In this document: positions 1 through 9,300 of the stretch, in pieces
How positions within the stretch are numbered: the stretch's first letter is position 1
Layout: each line of letters starts with the position of its first letter
Source: Opisthocomus hoazin
Taxonomy: Eukaryota > Chordata > Aves > Opisthocomiformes > Opisthocomidae
NCBI RefSeq assembly: GCF_030867145.1
Contig: NC_134441.1
Span: forward strand, 5,396,992-5,460,991
DNA: 64,000 nt
Reading direction: 5' to 3'
Notes under the pieces: generated by a model
What the model saw: the letters and a program-made list of their open reading frames with translations, nothing else
Database searches by the model: none
Told to the model about the DNA's origin: nothing
Made by a program: the position numbers and the translations under genes

Positions 1-445
1 AATCGCCACATCTTTAAGGCTCTCCTTAAATGTTGAGACCAGTGTGCAGGGACGAATATCATGCTTGCCCCAGAGTTCGACGCTGTGCAAGCAGGATTGC
101 TCAGGTAAGTGATGTTAGCAACCCATTGCTTACGGACCTTCCCATTGCTAGCAAAAGCAATTGCCACCCCTCTCAGCACCTGAAGGCCAGGCAGCAGAAT
201 TCAATAGATCCCTCTTTACTCTAGAAACCATGGGATATGGCTCCTAAGTATCTGCTTAGAGCTGCCCAAATATTTGTGTTATGTTACAGGAAACTTGTTC
301 ATCATATCCAGTTCAAACTTGTTTTCTAAATGAGGACACCAAGGAAAAACCTCAAGCAACTTTTCAACCCATGCAACTGTGTTCCTGTCCAGGACAGAGT
401 ATCAGGCTTCAACGAAGGATTCAAGTTGGAAAAGAGTCACCAGAC
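1..445. other. Downstream flank of NEFM, no gene seen
   Basis: There is no recognisable coding sequence. A donor-like CAGGTAAGT lies near 100-112 on the + strand, in a short open frame (30-224) with no family resemblance. In human the next gene on this side is NEFL in convergent orientation; it does not reach into the window. Confidence 0.6.
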
Positions 446-1012
446 AAGTGATGTTTTCACTACTGACCTTTATTGAGCAAGAACTGCTGTGACTGTTTTA
501 CATCAAACAACAAAAGGTTGCATACTGTGCATGTCAACTAGGTTCTCCCATGAGCAAAAGTCCACCCTAATTGCACCAGTGAGGTAAACATAATTATTTA
601 TAAGTAGCTTTTTTTAAGGCTAGGAGAGTTCTGGTTCTCATGAATATTCTATTACTGTTTTCTGTTTGGTTTTGGCTCAGTTGGTTCTTTGCATAATACA
701 TCTTAAGTCGTTCCTCAGATGTGTCCCTCCAACAGCTCAGGAAATTCAAAAGCTTCCTTTGCACATTTCATCTCATGCACTATTATTAGTATTATTTTTA
801 GATCCCCAAGCTCTGTGGAGGGAGCACATCTTGAGCCTGCATGCATTCCCCCCCTCCCCCATATTGCACAAAAAAGTAAAATACTGTGTGTCTGGAGCCT
901 CCATGAGAGAACCCGTTCTGCTTTGAAGCCGTCACTCACATGCATTTTGTAGCTGTCATATGGCTTAACCTTTTGCACCGACCCAAGCTCTTTAATTTAG
1001 CTATGATTTATT
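446..1012 (-). other. NEFM: NEFM 3'UTR (inferred)
   Basis: This is the non-coding stretch between the NEFM stop codon and the AATAAA at 469-474. It holds AT-rich patches (about 580-620 and 780-800) and no convincing frame on either strand. The extent depends entirely on the polyadenylation signal call. Confidence 0.55.
469..474 (-). terminator. Likely NEFM polyadenylation signal AATAAA
   Basis: The minus strand reads GCTCAATAAAGG here, about 540 nt after the NEFM stop, with GT-rich sequence (CTTGTCTGGTGAC) further downstream. The 3'UTR would be roughly 560 nt and cleavage would fall near 445-455. TTTATT copies on the + strand at 1007-1012 and 1012-1017 touch the stop codon and are too close to be used. 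Confidence 0.6.
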
Positions 1013-2372
1013 TTATTCGGTCTCTTTAACCTCTTTTACTATAGCATGTGAAGTAACTTTCTCCACTTTCTTGGTGGACACTAATTTCTCCTCAAAGCTT
1101 TCTTCATGTTCCTCTACCTTCTGAGTGACTGTCACTGACTTTGTGATATATGTGGTTGTACTGTCCCCACCTGCAGTAGTGATTTTCTCTGCTTTTTTGG
1201 TTACTACAATTTTCTCACCCTTATCATCAATTGGGCTCACATCTAGGCCATTGGTGACAACTCCCTTGTCTTCCTCCTCAGCCTCCTTCTCTTTGGATTC
1301 CTCCTCTTCCTTTTTCTCCTCCACCTCACCATTCACTGCAATGTCTTCTTTCCTGGACTCCTTCTCTACCTCTGCGCTAATTTTTGTTACCTTTTTGACA
1401 GTGATGGTCTCCTCCACCACAGCCTTTTCATCTTTGACCGGGGAGGCCGGCTTCTCTGGAGAACGGGGCTTCTCTGGAGTCACCGGTTTTTCTGGAGAGC
1501 GGGGCTTCTCTGGGGTTGCTGGCTTTTCTGGAGAGCGGGGCTTCTCCGGCGTCGCCAGCTTCTCCAGGGTCACTGCTTTCTCTGGGGTCGCAGGCTTCTC
1601 CGGCGTTGCAGGCTTCTCCGGCGTTGCAGGCTTCTCCGGGGAGGTCACCTTTGGTGTCGCTGGCTTCTCCGGAGATGCTGCTTTCGCTTCCTCCTTAGCT
1701 GGTTTCTCACCACCTTTCTCCACCTTCTGTTCTTTTCCTGCTTCTGCAGCTGTTTCTTTCTGGACAGCCTTGGCTGGCTCTGTTACAGGAGATTTAGGCG
1801 GGGATTTAGGGGGTGACTTTGAGGGAGGTGTTTTGACCTTCTCTACCTTTGCTGCTACCTCTTCAGCCTTGCCCTTGGCCTCAGCTTTTTCTCCCTCTTC
1901 TTCAGCCTCCTCCCCTTCTTCCTTTTCCTCTATTTCTTCTTTTTCAGAACCACCTTCTTCTGCTGCATCAGATTTTGCAGCTTCTTCTTCCTCCTCTGCT
2001 TCCTCTTCCTCCTTCTCTTCTTCCTCAGGTGCAGCTGCTTTTTCTGCCACAGCCTTCTCAGAAACAGCTTCTTCCTCTGCAGCTTCTTCGGCTTTTTCTT
2101 CCTCCTGTTCTTCTTGCTGGGCCTTGGCTGCCATTTCTTCTGCAATAGCTGCTAGGGCATCTTCCATTTCAGACTTCTCATCCTCTACCTTTGTCTCTTC
2201 AATGATTTCTTCTACAAACTTGTGTTGGACCTTCAGCTTTGGTGGCTCAATTTTTGTTTTCTGAATTTTAGTGGATGCTATTGTGACAGATGGTTGTCTG
2301 TGTGTGAATATGGGTCCAGTAATGCTTCCAGAGAAGGCACTGAATCTTGTCTCTTCGCCCTCCAGTAGCTTC
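1013..2372 (-). other. NEFM: NEFM coding exon 3 (rod end and whole tail)
   Basis: The exon begins by completing Arg396 (AG|G), then [10 protein letters not shown], after a good polypyrimidine tract and the acceptor CCCTTAG|GAAG. It encodes the Glu-rich segment, the KSP motifs, the hexapeptide array and the C-terminus, which ends in KETE and TAA at 1015-1013. The + strand of this exon also has a 379-codon Ser/Phe-rich open frame. That frame is a shadow of the biased codons and not a gene. Confidence 0.95.
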
Positions 2373-5058
2373 CTAAGGGAATCAGGAGGAGGAAAAAAAA
2401 ATATGAGCATAGAAACCTGATGTAAGGGACAGCTAGTAGAGTACTTACCTCTGTCAGCTGGATGAAACCGCTTTGTGTGTGGAATATGCTAGAGCTGACC
2501 AGCATAATCCATCACTCACACAGCCCCAGTTTGGCTTTCCTTGAATCAGCTCTTTTGCTAAATTCACATTCAGGAAACAGGTTTTAGCTTGGCTTGCACA
2601 TGGCAAGTGTAACACCTTTGGCTGATCAGTTGAAATTCATCCTTCATGTCAAAAACTTTTGCATGGCATAAGTCAGCACAGAATGTGGCAAAATAATTAA
2701 CTTCACAGGATGCATAACAACTTAGACAAACTGATAATTTGACATAGCCAGACCCAAATCAAATGTTGTGGCCAAGATATTCAAAGCCAGTTAGGGTCTA
2801 TGTTCTAGCTTGATAGTTTGGGCATCCACCTTTTTTATGTAGCTACAAAAACTGCAGGCTGCAGAGACTTCTGTTCATCTAACTTTGGCAGCAAACAGCT
2901 ATAGACTCTAGGGTATCCTTGTGTTTGTCTGAACAATCTCGGGAGTTTAAGCAGAGCTGGAGAGGGTATTTTGTTTTTACTTTTCTAATATTCAAATACG
3001 TGTTTTTCATCTAAGCCTGTGACCCAGAAAAATCAGCAGTTCTCCAAGGATAGCTATAAAGTAACTCAAAGGAGACTAAAAAAACCTGCCAGGCGATGGC
3101 AATAGCAAGCAATGTTCCTGCTCTGGATTAGAGTGGATGACTTTAAAGGAAAGTTGAGCAAGAAAAGCAAAAGTGTTTGTGACAGGCAGATTCGCACTCC
3201 CTGCTTGAAACCATGATCAAGCAAGTGCACTGTCCGTCTCAAGAGATAAAAGGGAATTCAAGTGACAAGCACTGCTTGCTTGGCATATGCAAAGCAACAG
3301 GAATTAAAAATAAACTTGCCTTTTACTGCATCTTCTGCTTTTGTAAGCAAGGGCAGAATGCGGCACAGGGTGCCATGGCACTGACTCATGGTACCCTGCA
3401 CCCACTGGGAGCTTGGCCGCTGATTACCAGAGCGCTGATCCCTAACGAGCTCTGGGCTCTTACTGTAACGCTCCCTGGGTCTGCACAGGTTTGAAAACAG
3501 TTGTAATAATTTAGTCAAGCTCTGTTTTTGCTTGTGTTTGCTGCATGCAGATATTTCTTATCTGTGATGAAGCTTCCCAAGCCAGCAGCATCTGCAGTGC
3601 TATTAATATTCCAGACATGTCCGCAATGATCCTACTGTACCTGTATGCAGCAATTTCAATATCCAGGGCCATCTTGACATTGAGGAGGTCCTGGTATTCC
3701 CTCAAGTGACGTGCCATTTCCCACTTCGTTCCTCTGAGCTCATTCTCCAGCTGATGAATCGTGTCCTGCAACGGGGACGCAGAAAACCTCAGTGACAGCT
3801 AACAGGAGCCGAAAAAGTTCTCAAAAATGACTTTGGGCAACTCTCTGCCCCCCCAGGAGGCAGTGCCAGGATCAGAGAAGCACCCACCCGGCTCCCCCTG
3901 CCCCCCCGCAGCACCCCGCTCCCCTGCGCGCACCCCGCGCTGGGTCCCCCCCGCGCGGTGCAGGGGGGGGACGGACCCGGGCCCCCTCCCCGCTACCTGG
4001 TAGGTGCTGAGGTCGTTGTTGTGGCGCTCCTCGATGTCGCTGAGCTGCCGCTCCAGGGACTCCTTGGTGCCGCGCACCGACTCCAGCTCGATGCTCTTGG
4101 ACTGCAGCTGCCGGCGGTACTCGGCGATCTCCTCCTTGGCGGAGCGGATCGCCTCCTTGTTCTGCTCGGCCGCCTCGGTCAGCTTGGCGTAGCGGCACCT
4201 GAACCACTCCTCGGCCTGGTGCATGTTGTGGTCGGACTGGCACTCCAGCTGGGCGCGGATCTCCTTCAGCGCCGTGGTGAGGTCGGTCTTCAGGTAGTCC
4301 TTCCTCTCGACGGTGGCGTGGGACGCCTGGAGCTGCGCCAGCAGCTCGGCCACCTCCTCCTCGTGGTTGCCCCGCAGGAAGGCCACCTCGTCCTGCAGCG
4401 ACTGCACCTTCTTGTCCAGCTCCGCCCGCATCAGCGAGGCCTCCTCCATCTCCTTGCGCAGGGCTCGGATGGTCGCCTCCGTCTCGTCGCGGAGCCGCGC
4501 TTCGTCCTCGAACCTCTCCCGCAGGCGCTGGATGTCCTCCTCGATGTGCTCCGAGTCCAGCTGGATCTGCGCCTTCTCGTGGCTCACCTGCTCCAGCGCC
4601 CCGCGCAGCTCCCGCAGCTCCTGCTCGTAGGCTTCGCTCAGCTGCGCCCGCCCGGCGTGCTTCTGCCGCAGAGCCGCCAGCTCCGCTTCGATCTCCTTGT
4701 TCTGCTGCTCCAGGTAGTGCACCTTCTCGATGTAGCCGGCGAAGCGGTCGTTCAGCCCCTGCAGCTGCTCCTTCTCGTTGGAGCGGCTCAGCTTCAGCTC
4801 CGCCGCGCCGTTCAGCAGCGAGGACTGGCTGAGTTCCAGGCTCTCGGCGGAGCTCAGCACCGTGGAGCCGTAGGCGGCCCGCGGCACCCCCAGGTTGGGG
4901 CGCTTGTAGGCGGAGGACACGGTGCTGCCCGAGCCCCGCGACCACGACTGGGAGCGGAAGCCGCTGGACGGGGAAGCGCTGGCGCGGCTGTAGGTGGCCC
5001 GGGTCTCGGTCACCCGGCGGTACGAGGGGTTGCCCAGGGGCTCCATGGTGTAGCTCAT
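1013..5058 (-). CDS. NEFM: Neurofilament medium polypeptide (NF-M), three coding exons, complete
   Basis: This is a type IV intermediate-filament subunit of the neuronal axon. It co-assembles with NF-L and NF-H, and its phosphorylated tail projects from the filament. The coding sequence is join(1013-2372, 3641-3765, 3997-5058) on the minus strand: 1062 + 125 + 1360 nt, 848 residues plus stop TAA. The head is about residues 1-95. The coiled-coil rod starts with the helix-initiation motif [20 protein letters not shown] (102-121) and ends with [11 protein letters not shown] (394-404). The tail has a Glu-rich segment (about 450-570), three KSP motifs (581-590), a hexapeptide S/T-P-E-K-P array (629-707) and a conserved-looking C-terminus. 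The length is close to the roughly 858 residues I recall for chicken NF-M. The start ATG at 5056-5058 gives the family N-terminus MSYT, with G at -3. Every junction is GT/AG and keeps the frame. The open frame continues upstream of this ATG, but that part is promoter and 5'UTR. Confidence 0.97.
1445..1675 (-). repeat. NEFM: 18-bp coding minisatellite in the NF-M tail
   Basis: Tandem hexapeptides of type S/T-P-E-K-P-A/R/V run from residue 629 to 705, with an 11-residue first spacing and then 11 units of exactly six residues from 640. In DNA the unit is 18 bp, seen on the + strand as GGCTTCTCCGGCGTTGCA and variants. Two neighbouring units near 1585-1630 are identical at DNA level, which suggests recent duplication. 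One unit (residues 664-669) reads TLEKLA and has lost the proline after Thr. Confidence 0.9.
2373..3640 (-). other. NEFM: NEFM intron 2
   Basis: 1268 bp, GT...AG, interrupting the Arg396 codon after its second base. The acceptor is preceded by a run of T and C. I see no nested gene or mobile element in it; the short open frames inside look random. Confidence 0.93.
3641..3765 (-). other. NEFM: NEFM coding exon 2 (125 bp, end of coil 2)
   Basis: The exon encodes [20 protein letters not shown] and continues to the codon split in Arg396. It runs from acceptor TTGCAG|GACACG (AG at 3767-3766) to donor ACAG|GTACAG (GT at 3640-3639). Its 125-bp length matches the conserved second exon of vertebrate NEFM as I know it. 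It codes for the strongly conserved end of the rod, followed by YR-KLLEGEE across the junction. Confidence 0.95.
3766..3996 (-). other. NEFM: NEFM intron 1
   Basis: 231 bp, phase 0, GT...AG. The 3' end reads TTTTCTGCGTCCCCGTTGCAG-like pyrimidine-rich sequence. The donor half is C-rich on the + strand, as in exon 1. Confidence 0.93.
3997..5058 (-). other. NEFM: NEFM coding exon 1 (head, coil 1, most of coil 2)
   Basis: The exon encodes residues 1-354 and ends in phase 0 at ...TYQ, with donor CAG|GTAGCG (GT at 3996-3995). It is very GC-rich and lies in the CpG island. Residues 1-95 are the Ser/Arg/Tyr-rich head. The rest shows heptad-type alternation of hydrophobic and charged residues, as expected for a rod. 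Confidence 0.95.
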
Positions 5059-5110
5059 GGCGGGGCACTCGGGGGTGACAGCGCGGCGCTGATCCCACCG
5101 CCGCCGGCCC

Positions 5111-5118
5111 CTTATATC
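5111..5118 (-). promoter_or_regulatory. NEFM TATA box
   Basis: The minus strand reads GATATAAG in a very GC-rich context, 53 bp upstream of the start codon. Transcription would start about 25-30 bp further, near 5082-5087, giving a short 5'UTR of about 25-30 nt. The start site is inferred. Confidence 0.65.
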
Positions 5119-5168
5119 GCCCGGCCGGGCGGGTGCGGGGGGCGGCCTCCCCCCGGGCCCGGCCCCGG

Positions 5169-5192
5169 CCCCGCCTCCCCGGCCCCGCCTCC
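5169..5192 (-). promoter_or_regulatory. Two GC boxes upstream of NEFM
   Basis: GGAGGCGGGG occurs twice on the minus strand (5178-5169 and 5192-5183), 50-75 bp upstream of the TATA box. This is the usual Sp1-family site type and position. Binding is inferred. Confidence 0.45.
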
Positions 5193-5204
5193 GCCGCCCC
5201 TGCC

Positions 5205-5572
5205 CCGGCTCCCCCTTCCCTCCCCTCCCCCGGCTCCCCCTGCCCGGCCCCGAGCCCCTGGTGCCCCCCTCGGTGCCCCCTCCCCGTTCCCCATTCCCCT
5301 CGCTTCCCCCGCTCCCTTCCTCCTCTTCCCCCTTCCCCCTCTTCCCCCTTCCCCTTCCCACTGCTCCTCCTTCCCCGTTTCCCATCCCCTGCCCCCGCTC
5401 CCCCCGCTCCCTGATCTTCCCCCTCTTGCTCCCCCTTTCCCCTGCTCCTTACTGCTTGCCCCCGCTCCTTTCCCTAGGCCATTACACCCTTTCTTTTCCT
5501 CTATTTATTTTTTCTTTTATTTCCTTTATTTTATTTTCCTTATTTTGTTTATTTTATTTATTTTATTTCCTT

Positions 5573-5617
<45 letters not shown>

Positions 5618-5731
5618 CTTTCTTTTCTGTCCTTTCCTTCTTTTCGGTCCTTTCTATTTTTTCTTGTCTTTTCTCTCTTTTCTCTTTTTTTTTTTCTCTC
5701 TTTTCTTCCCCCCCCCCCCCCCCCCCCCCCC
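5205..5731. repeat. Long C/T (pyrimidine) tract with T37 and C24 runs
   Basis: The + strand is almost only C and T, with a few G and A, over about 530 bp. It is C-rich to about 5,480, then TTTTA-type repeats (5,490-5,570), a run of 37 T (5575-5611), mixed T/C, and a run of 24 C (5708-5731). The NEFM sense strand is therefore polypurine here. Run lengths in such sequence are often uncertain in assemblies. Confidence 0.9.
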
Positions 5732-5825
5732 ACCCCGCAGCGGCCATGGCGGAGCGCAGCGCCGGGCCGGCACAGGGCCGCTGCGGGGGGCGGCGGAGCA
5801 GCGCCCGGCAGAGCCCGCAGGGTAG

Positions 5826-5935
5826 GGCCCGGGGCCGGGGCTGGGGCCGGGGCCGGGGTCGGGGGTCGGGGCCGGGGGTTTGGGTCGGGGTCGGGGCCGG
5901 GGGTCGGGGTCGGGGCCGGGCCCGGGCCGGGGCGG
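5826..5935 (+). repeat. G-rich GGGGCCG/GGGGTCG array
   Basis: There are about 15 runs of three to five G spaced by CC, TC, CT or TTT on the + strand. This is a degenerate short tandem array with strong G-quadruplex potential, about 720-830 bp upstream of the inferred NEFM start site. Confidence 0.85.
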
Positions 5936-6339
5936 CACCGGCGGCTGCAGCACCACGGGCAGCTCCCGCCGGGCGCGGGGCGAGGCCCGGCAGCCCCGGG
6001 GGGGGGCAGAGGGGACCCCCGACATGCAGCCCCCCCTCATCCCCCGTCCCCAGCGGGGTCTGACACCTGAAGGTCAGCAGCGAAGGGCGGCCGGGGGGGC
6101 TCCTGGGCTGCTCTGCGGCAGGGAGAGGGCTCCCCGCAAGGCTTCGTCCCTGCGGGGCGGGGGGCAGGCGCGGGAAGGGGGGGTCTGCGGGAGGGGGCTG
6201 GACGCAGCCGCTGCAGTGCTGGAGCAGCCGGGCAGTAAACAAGAGTTTGAAAGACCCCCCTCCCCGGCACCCAAAATCCTCGGTCTTGATTCTTCTTCCC
6301 CTCCCTTTCTTCCTCTCTTCCCCTCCCACCCTCACATTT

Positions 6340-9300
6340 TATTCTAACGCTTGGTGCATTGCTTAGAAATAAATTCTCCTTCTGTGAAACCTTGTTAAAA
6401 ATCGTGTTGACATGGTACAACGTCCTTTGCATGGGCTGCATTACAGTGACTGCTCGCATCCCGACTTTGAACTCCTTCTGGGCGGATTACAGCTACACAG
6501 GCAATTGATTAGTAAGATGTAAAGAAAAAAAAAAAACCCAAAACCTGCTTGTGCTAGAAAAAGCCCTGCTCCAGCTCCCATTGCAGAGTGGAGAAATGCG
6601 GAGGGGGAAGATTTTAACTCCTCATCAGAAAGGTGCTGGACAGGGGGCTGCCTGTGCTCAGCAGTCTGTGAATTTTGAAGCAGGTGATCTTGTTACCGGG
6701 CAAAAGCATGCTCAGATATATATAAAGCCTTCCTGCCCTTACCCTGGGAGACGCACGGTTGCTGGGTTTGGCGCTGCTGCGTCTCCGCCGCGGGGAGTTG
6801 GGGAAGTCTGAGGGACAGGGTTAAACTTTGCAAACCACACATGGAGCGCTGTACCTCTGCTGGCTCATTAATATGATGCTGTCATAGGACTGCAGCACTG
6901 CAGTCCGGGGAGAAGTCCGGATTATCCGAGCTATCTGCTGGGTTGCATTTGCAAAGACAGGCAGCCAGACCACAGTTTAACCTCTCCGGAGCTTTAGACA
7001 ATAAACATAGAGAAAAGGTTTTATTATAATTGAGGCAATCACAGATTCTAAATCGGTTCCATTTATTTTACTAAAAGTTTTCTCCGTAGGCAAAAAGCAT
7101 CCCTTTGGATTTAGTTGGAAGTCAAAACAAAATTACCGTCTATTATGGCATTGCGATTTGTTTCTTTCTACGGAAAAAGATATGTTACAATCTGGTTTAT
7201 TACTGCCTTTTTCACTGTTCAGTGAAGACTGGGAGGGGGGAACAGATCATGCTTTTATACATATGGAAAACTTACGGGAAAAGAAAATATATGGTTAACA
7301 GAGGTGCTTGGGAGTTTTTATTATCCTTTTAATCTTTTGAAAACAAGTGAAGGGTGTTGAACAGCAAGTAAGGAGGGGCATACTGAACTTTGTAATAGAA
7401 CTCCCTTCCATTAAACACCCTGATGCATGGATTGTTTTAAATCCGTTCACCCAGTATGCAAAAGAAATTGTTGCTTTAAAATCAAGCAGTGATAGCGTTT
7501 GACTGACTTATTCAATATTGAAATTCAAGCAATGCAAACTTTTATAGAATACAGTAATTTTGATAATACATATTGATTACCTAAAAAAATCAGGATTTTT
7601 AGATGGGAAAAAGTTTGCATTCACAGAGGCATTTACAAGCACGTACAGAAATCCTTCCGAAGTAGAATATATAGTTTTAATTTAAAACAGATTCTTGCAG
7701 TGCTGGTTTCTGAGCTGTAATCAGATGCAGGGGGACAGTGCTCCTGCTACGTTATCCTGAAGGTGATTTGAAGGGTAGAATGAGTCAGGGAAATCAGCCT
7801 AAAATGTTGCCTAATTTCTGACAAACAACTAACTCCTTGTTCCTTTCTCTCAATACCCACTTTGGAGATTTTGAAATGCAGACGAATATTTCTGCTTATA
7901 GAGAACTTTTTGCCTTGAAGTTTAACAAGCCAGCATTGGTACTGGGAGCAAACAGCAACCTGACGTCTCCGGCTTTGAAGCAGAAGCAGGGAAGGAACAG
8001 GCACTCCCACAGAGGCGAACAGCAGCAGCATTGATTTTAGTCTTGATTATACGCTATTGACAGGCCTGCGTTAAAGAAATGGTATAGGGGGATGAGGCTG
8101 AGTTCTGCAGCTTCCTTAAAAAAAAAAATAATAAAGAAAGAAACAAAATACAGAAGGAGTTGCACAACCGCCTGACTGCTTCCAGGTAAAGAAGTTTAAA
8201 ATATATCCAATAATAATGAATAAACTTGAATATCTTTTAAAAAATGGTAGGCTCAGATGAGTGGAAGAAAAAGTCTTTTTTTGGGAGTGGTTTTTTTTAG
8301 GTTATAGAGAAACAGTAGAAGGAAGAGGACTAGACAGAAAATACAGAGCAGTTGGTTAGAACTATTAACCATTATTTATCAGCTTAAAGGGAGTTTCTCT
8401 TGGTAAGTAGCTGCCTGTTTTTCATATAAACCTGAATTAAACTTAAGCTTAAGAATTTTAAGCCTGAATAGGTTTTAGTGATGTCCATGCCAGGATGGCA
8501 AACAGTAACATCGGAGCGAATTTTGTCAGGGTGAAAAAAGAGTAAGGAAACTAGAATTTGGTCCACTTTTTACGTTCCATACCACAGAGTAATGTGAATT
8601 GGTGTGACGCTCCAAGCCAAGGAAGTTCCACTGATTTTATCAGCTGAAAACCTTGACGTCCTAGAACCTTATTTGGTCACCATAAACTTATAATAAATCA
8701 TGGCCAAGATAATCAGCTGGAGTAAGTTGGTCTCATTCCAGCAGAGCCAAGAGAGCAAAGACAGACATTTCAGCCAGCTGAGGATATTTCCTAATAATAT
8801 TTATATAGCAATGGCTATGGAAGAAAACACTTGGATTTATGCACGAAGGGCCTAGGGCTGTGCAGTGTTGGGTGTTTCTTGAAAAAGGCTTTAGGACTTC
8901 CACTGCTGAGGGACCCAAGAAGTGATCAGCACGTATGGGAGTGCACAGCACGCTGTGGGACTGGGCCGTCACAGGGAAGAGTGGGGCTGGTGGGTAGCTT
9001 CACGGGAAGCTGAACTTTTAGAAGCATTAACTTTTTTGGTTTTGTTTCATAATTTGTTCAGGATCTTGAGATCTGAAATATCAGACTCTGGGGGAGGTTT
9101 TATGGTGGGTTATCATGATTGTTCACAAATTATCTTCAGTATCGTTTGGGGACAACTTGGTACAATGAAGGTAAGGGGACGCGGCAGAGGGAAGGGGACC
9201 GAACAGTGGGCATCTCACCTCCATCTGCCTCAGAGCTGCTCAGAGCGGTGGCGAGGCCGGGCAACCCAGCTAGCCCTGCTGCGCCGGGCTTTTCGACAGC

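Larger units (their letters stand above)
3850..6240. promoter_or_regulatory. CpG island over NEFM exon 1 and upstream flank
   Basis: CpG dinucleotides are dense through exon 1 (about 3,900-5,160) and again at 5,735-6,240, around the C/T tract, where CpG is scarce. The window drops to AT-rich sequence after about 6,340. Boundaries are by eye. Confidence 0.7.

Noticed and set aside
1125-2264. 379-codon Ser/Phe/Ala-rich + strand frame
   Set aside because: It is the exact antisense of the Glu/Lys/Pro-rich NF-M tail. The low-complexity composition explains the lack of stops.
5059-5385. In-frame upstream extension of NEFM exon 1
   Set aside because: It is Gly/Arg-rich translation of the promoter. 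It contains the TATA box, and the family N-terminus MSYT begins at 5058.
3958-6063. 701-codon open frame on the + strand, antisense to NEFM exon 1 and running into the C/T tract
   Set aside because: It is a by-product of GC-rich, stop-poor sequence. Its Leu/Val/Gly bias mirrors the coiled-coil codons, then it becomes Pro/Ser/Phe simple sequence. No family resemblance.
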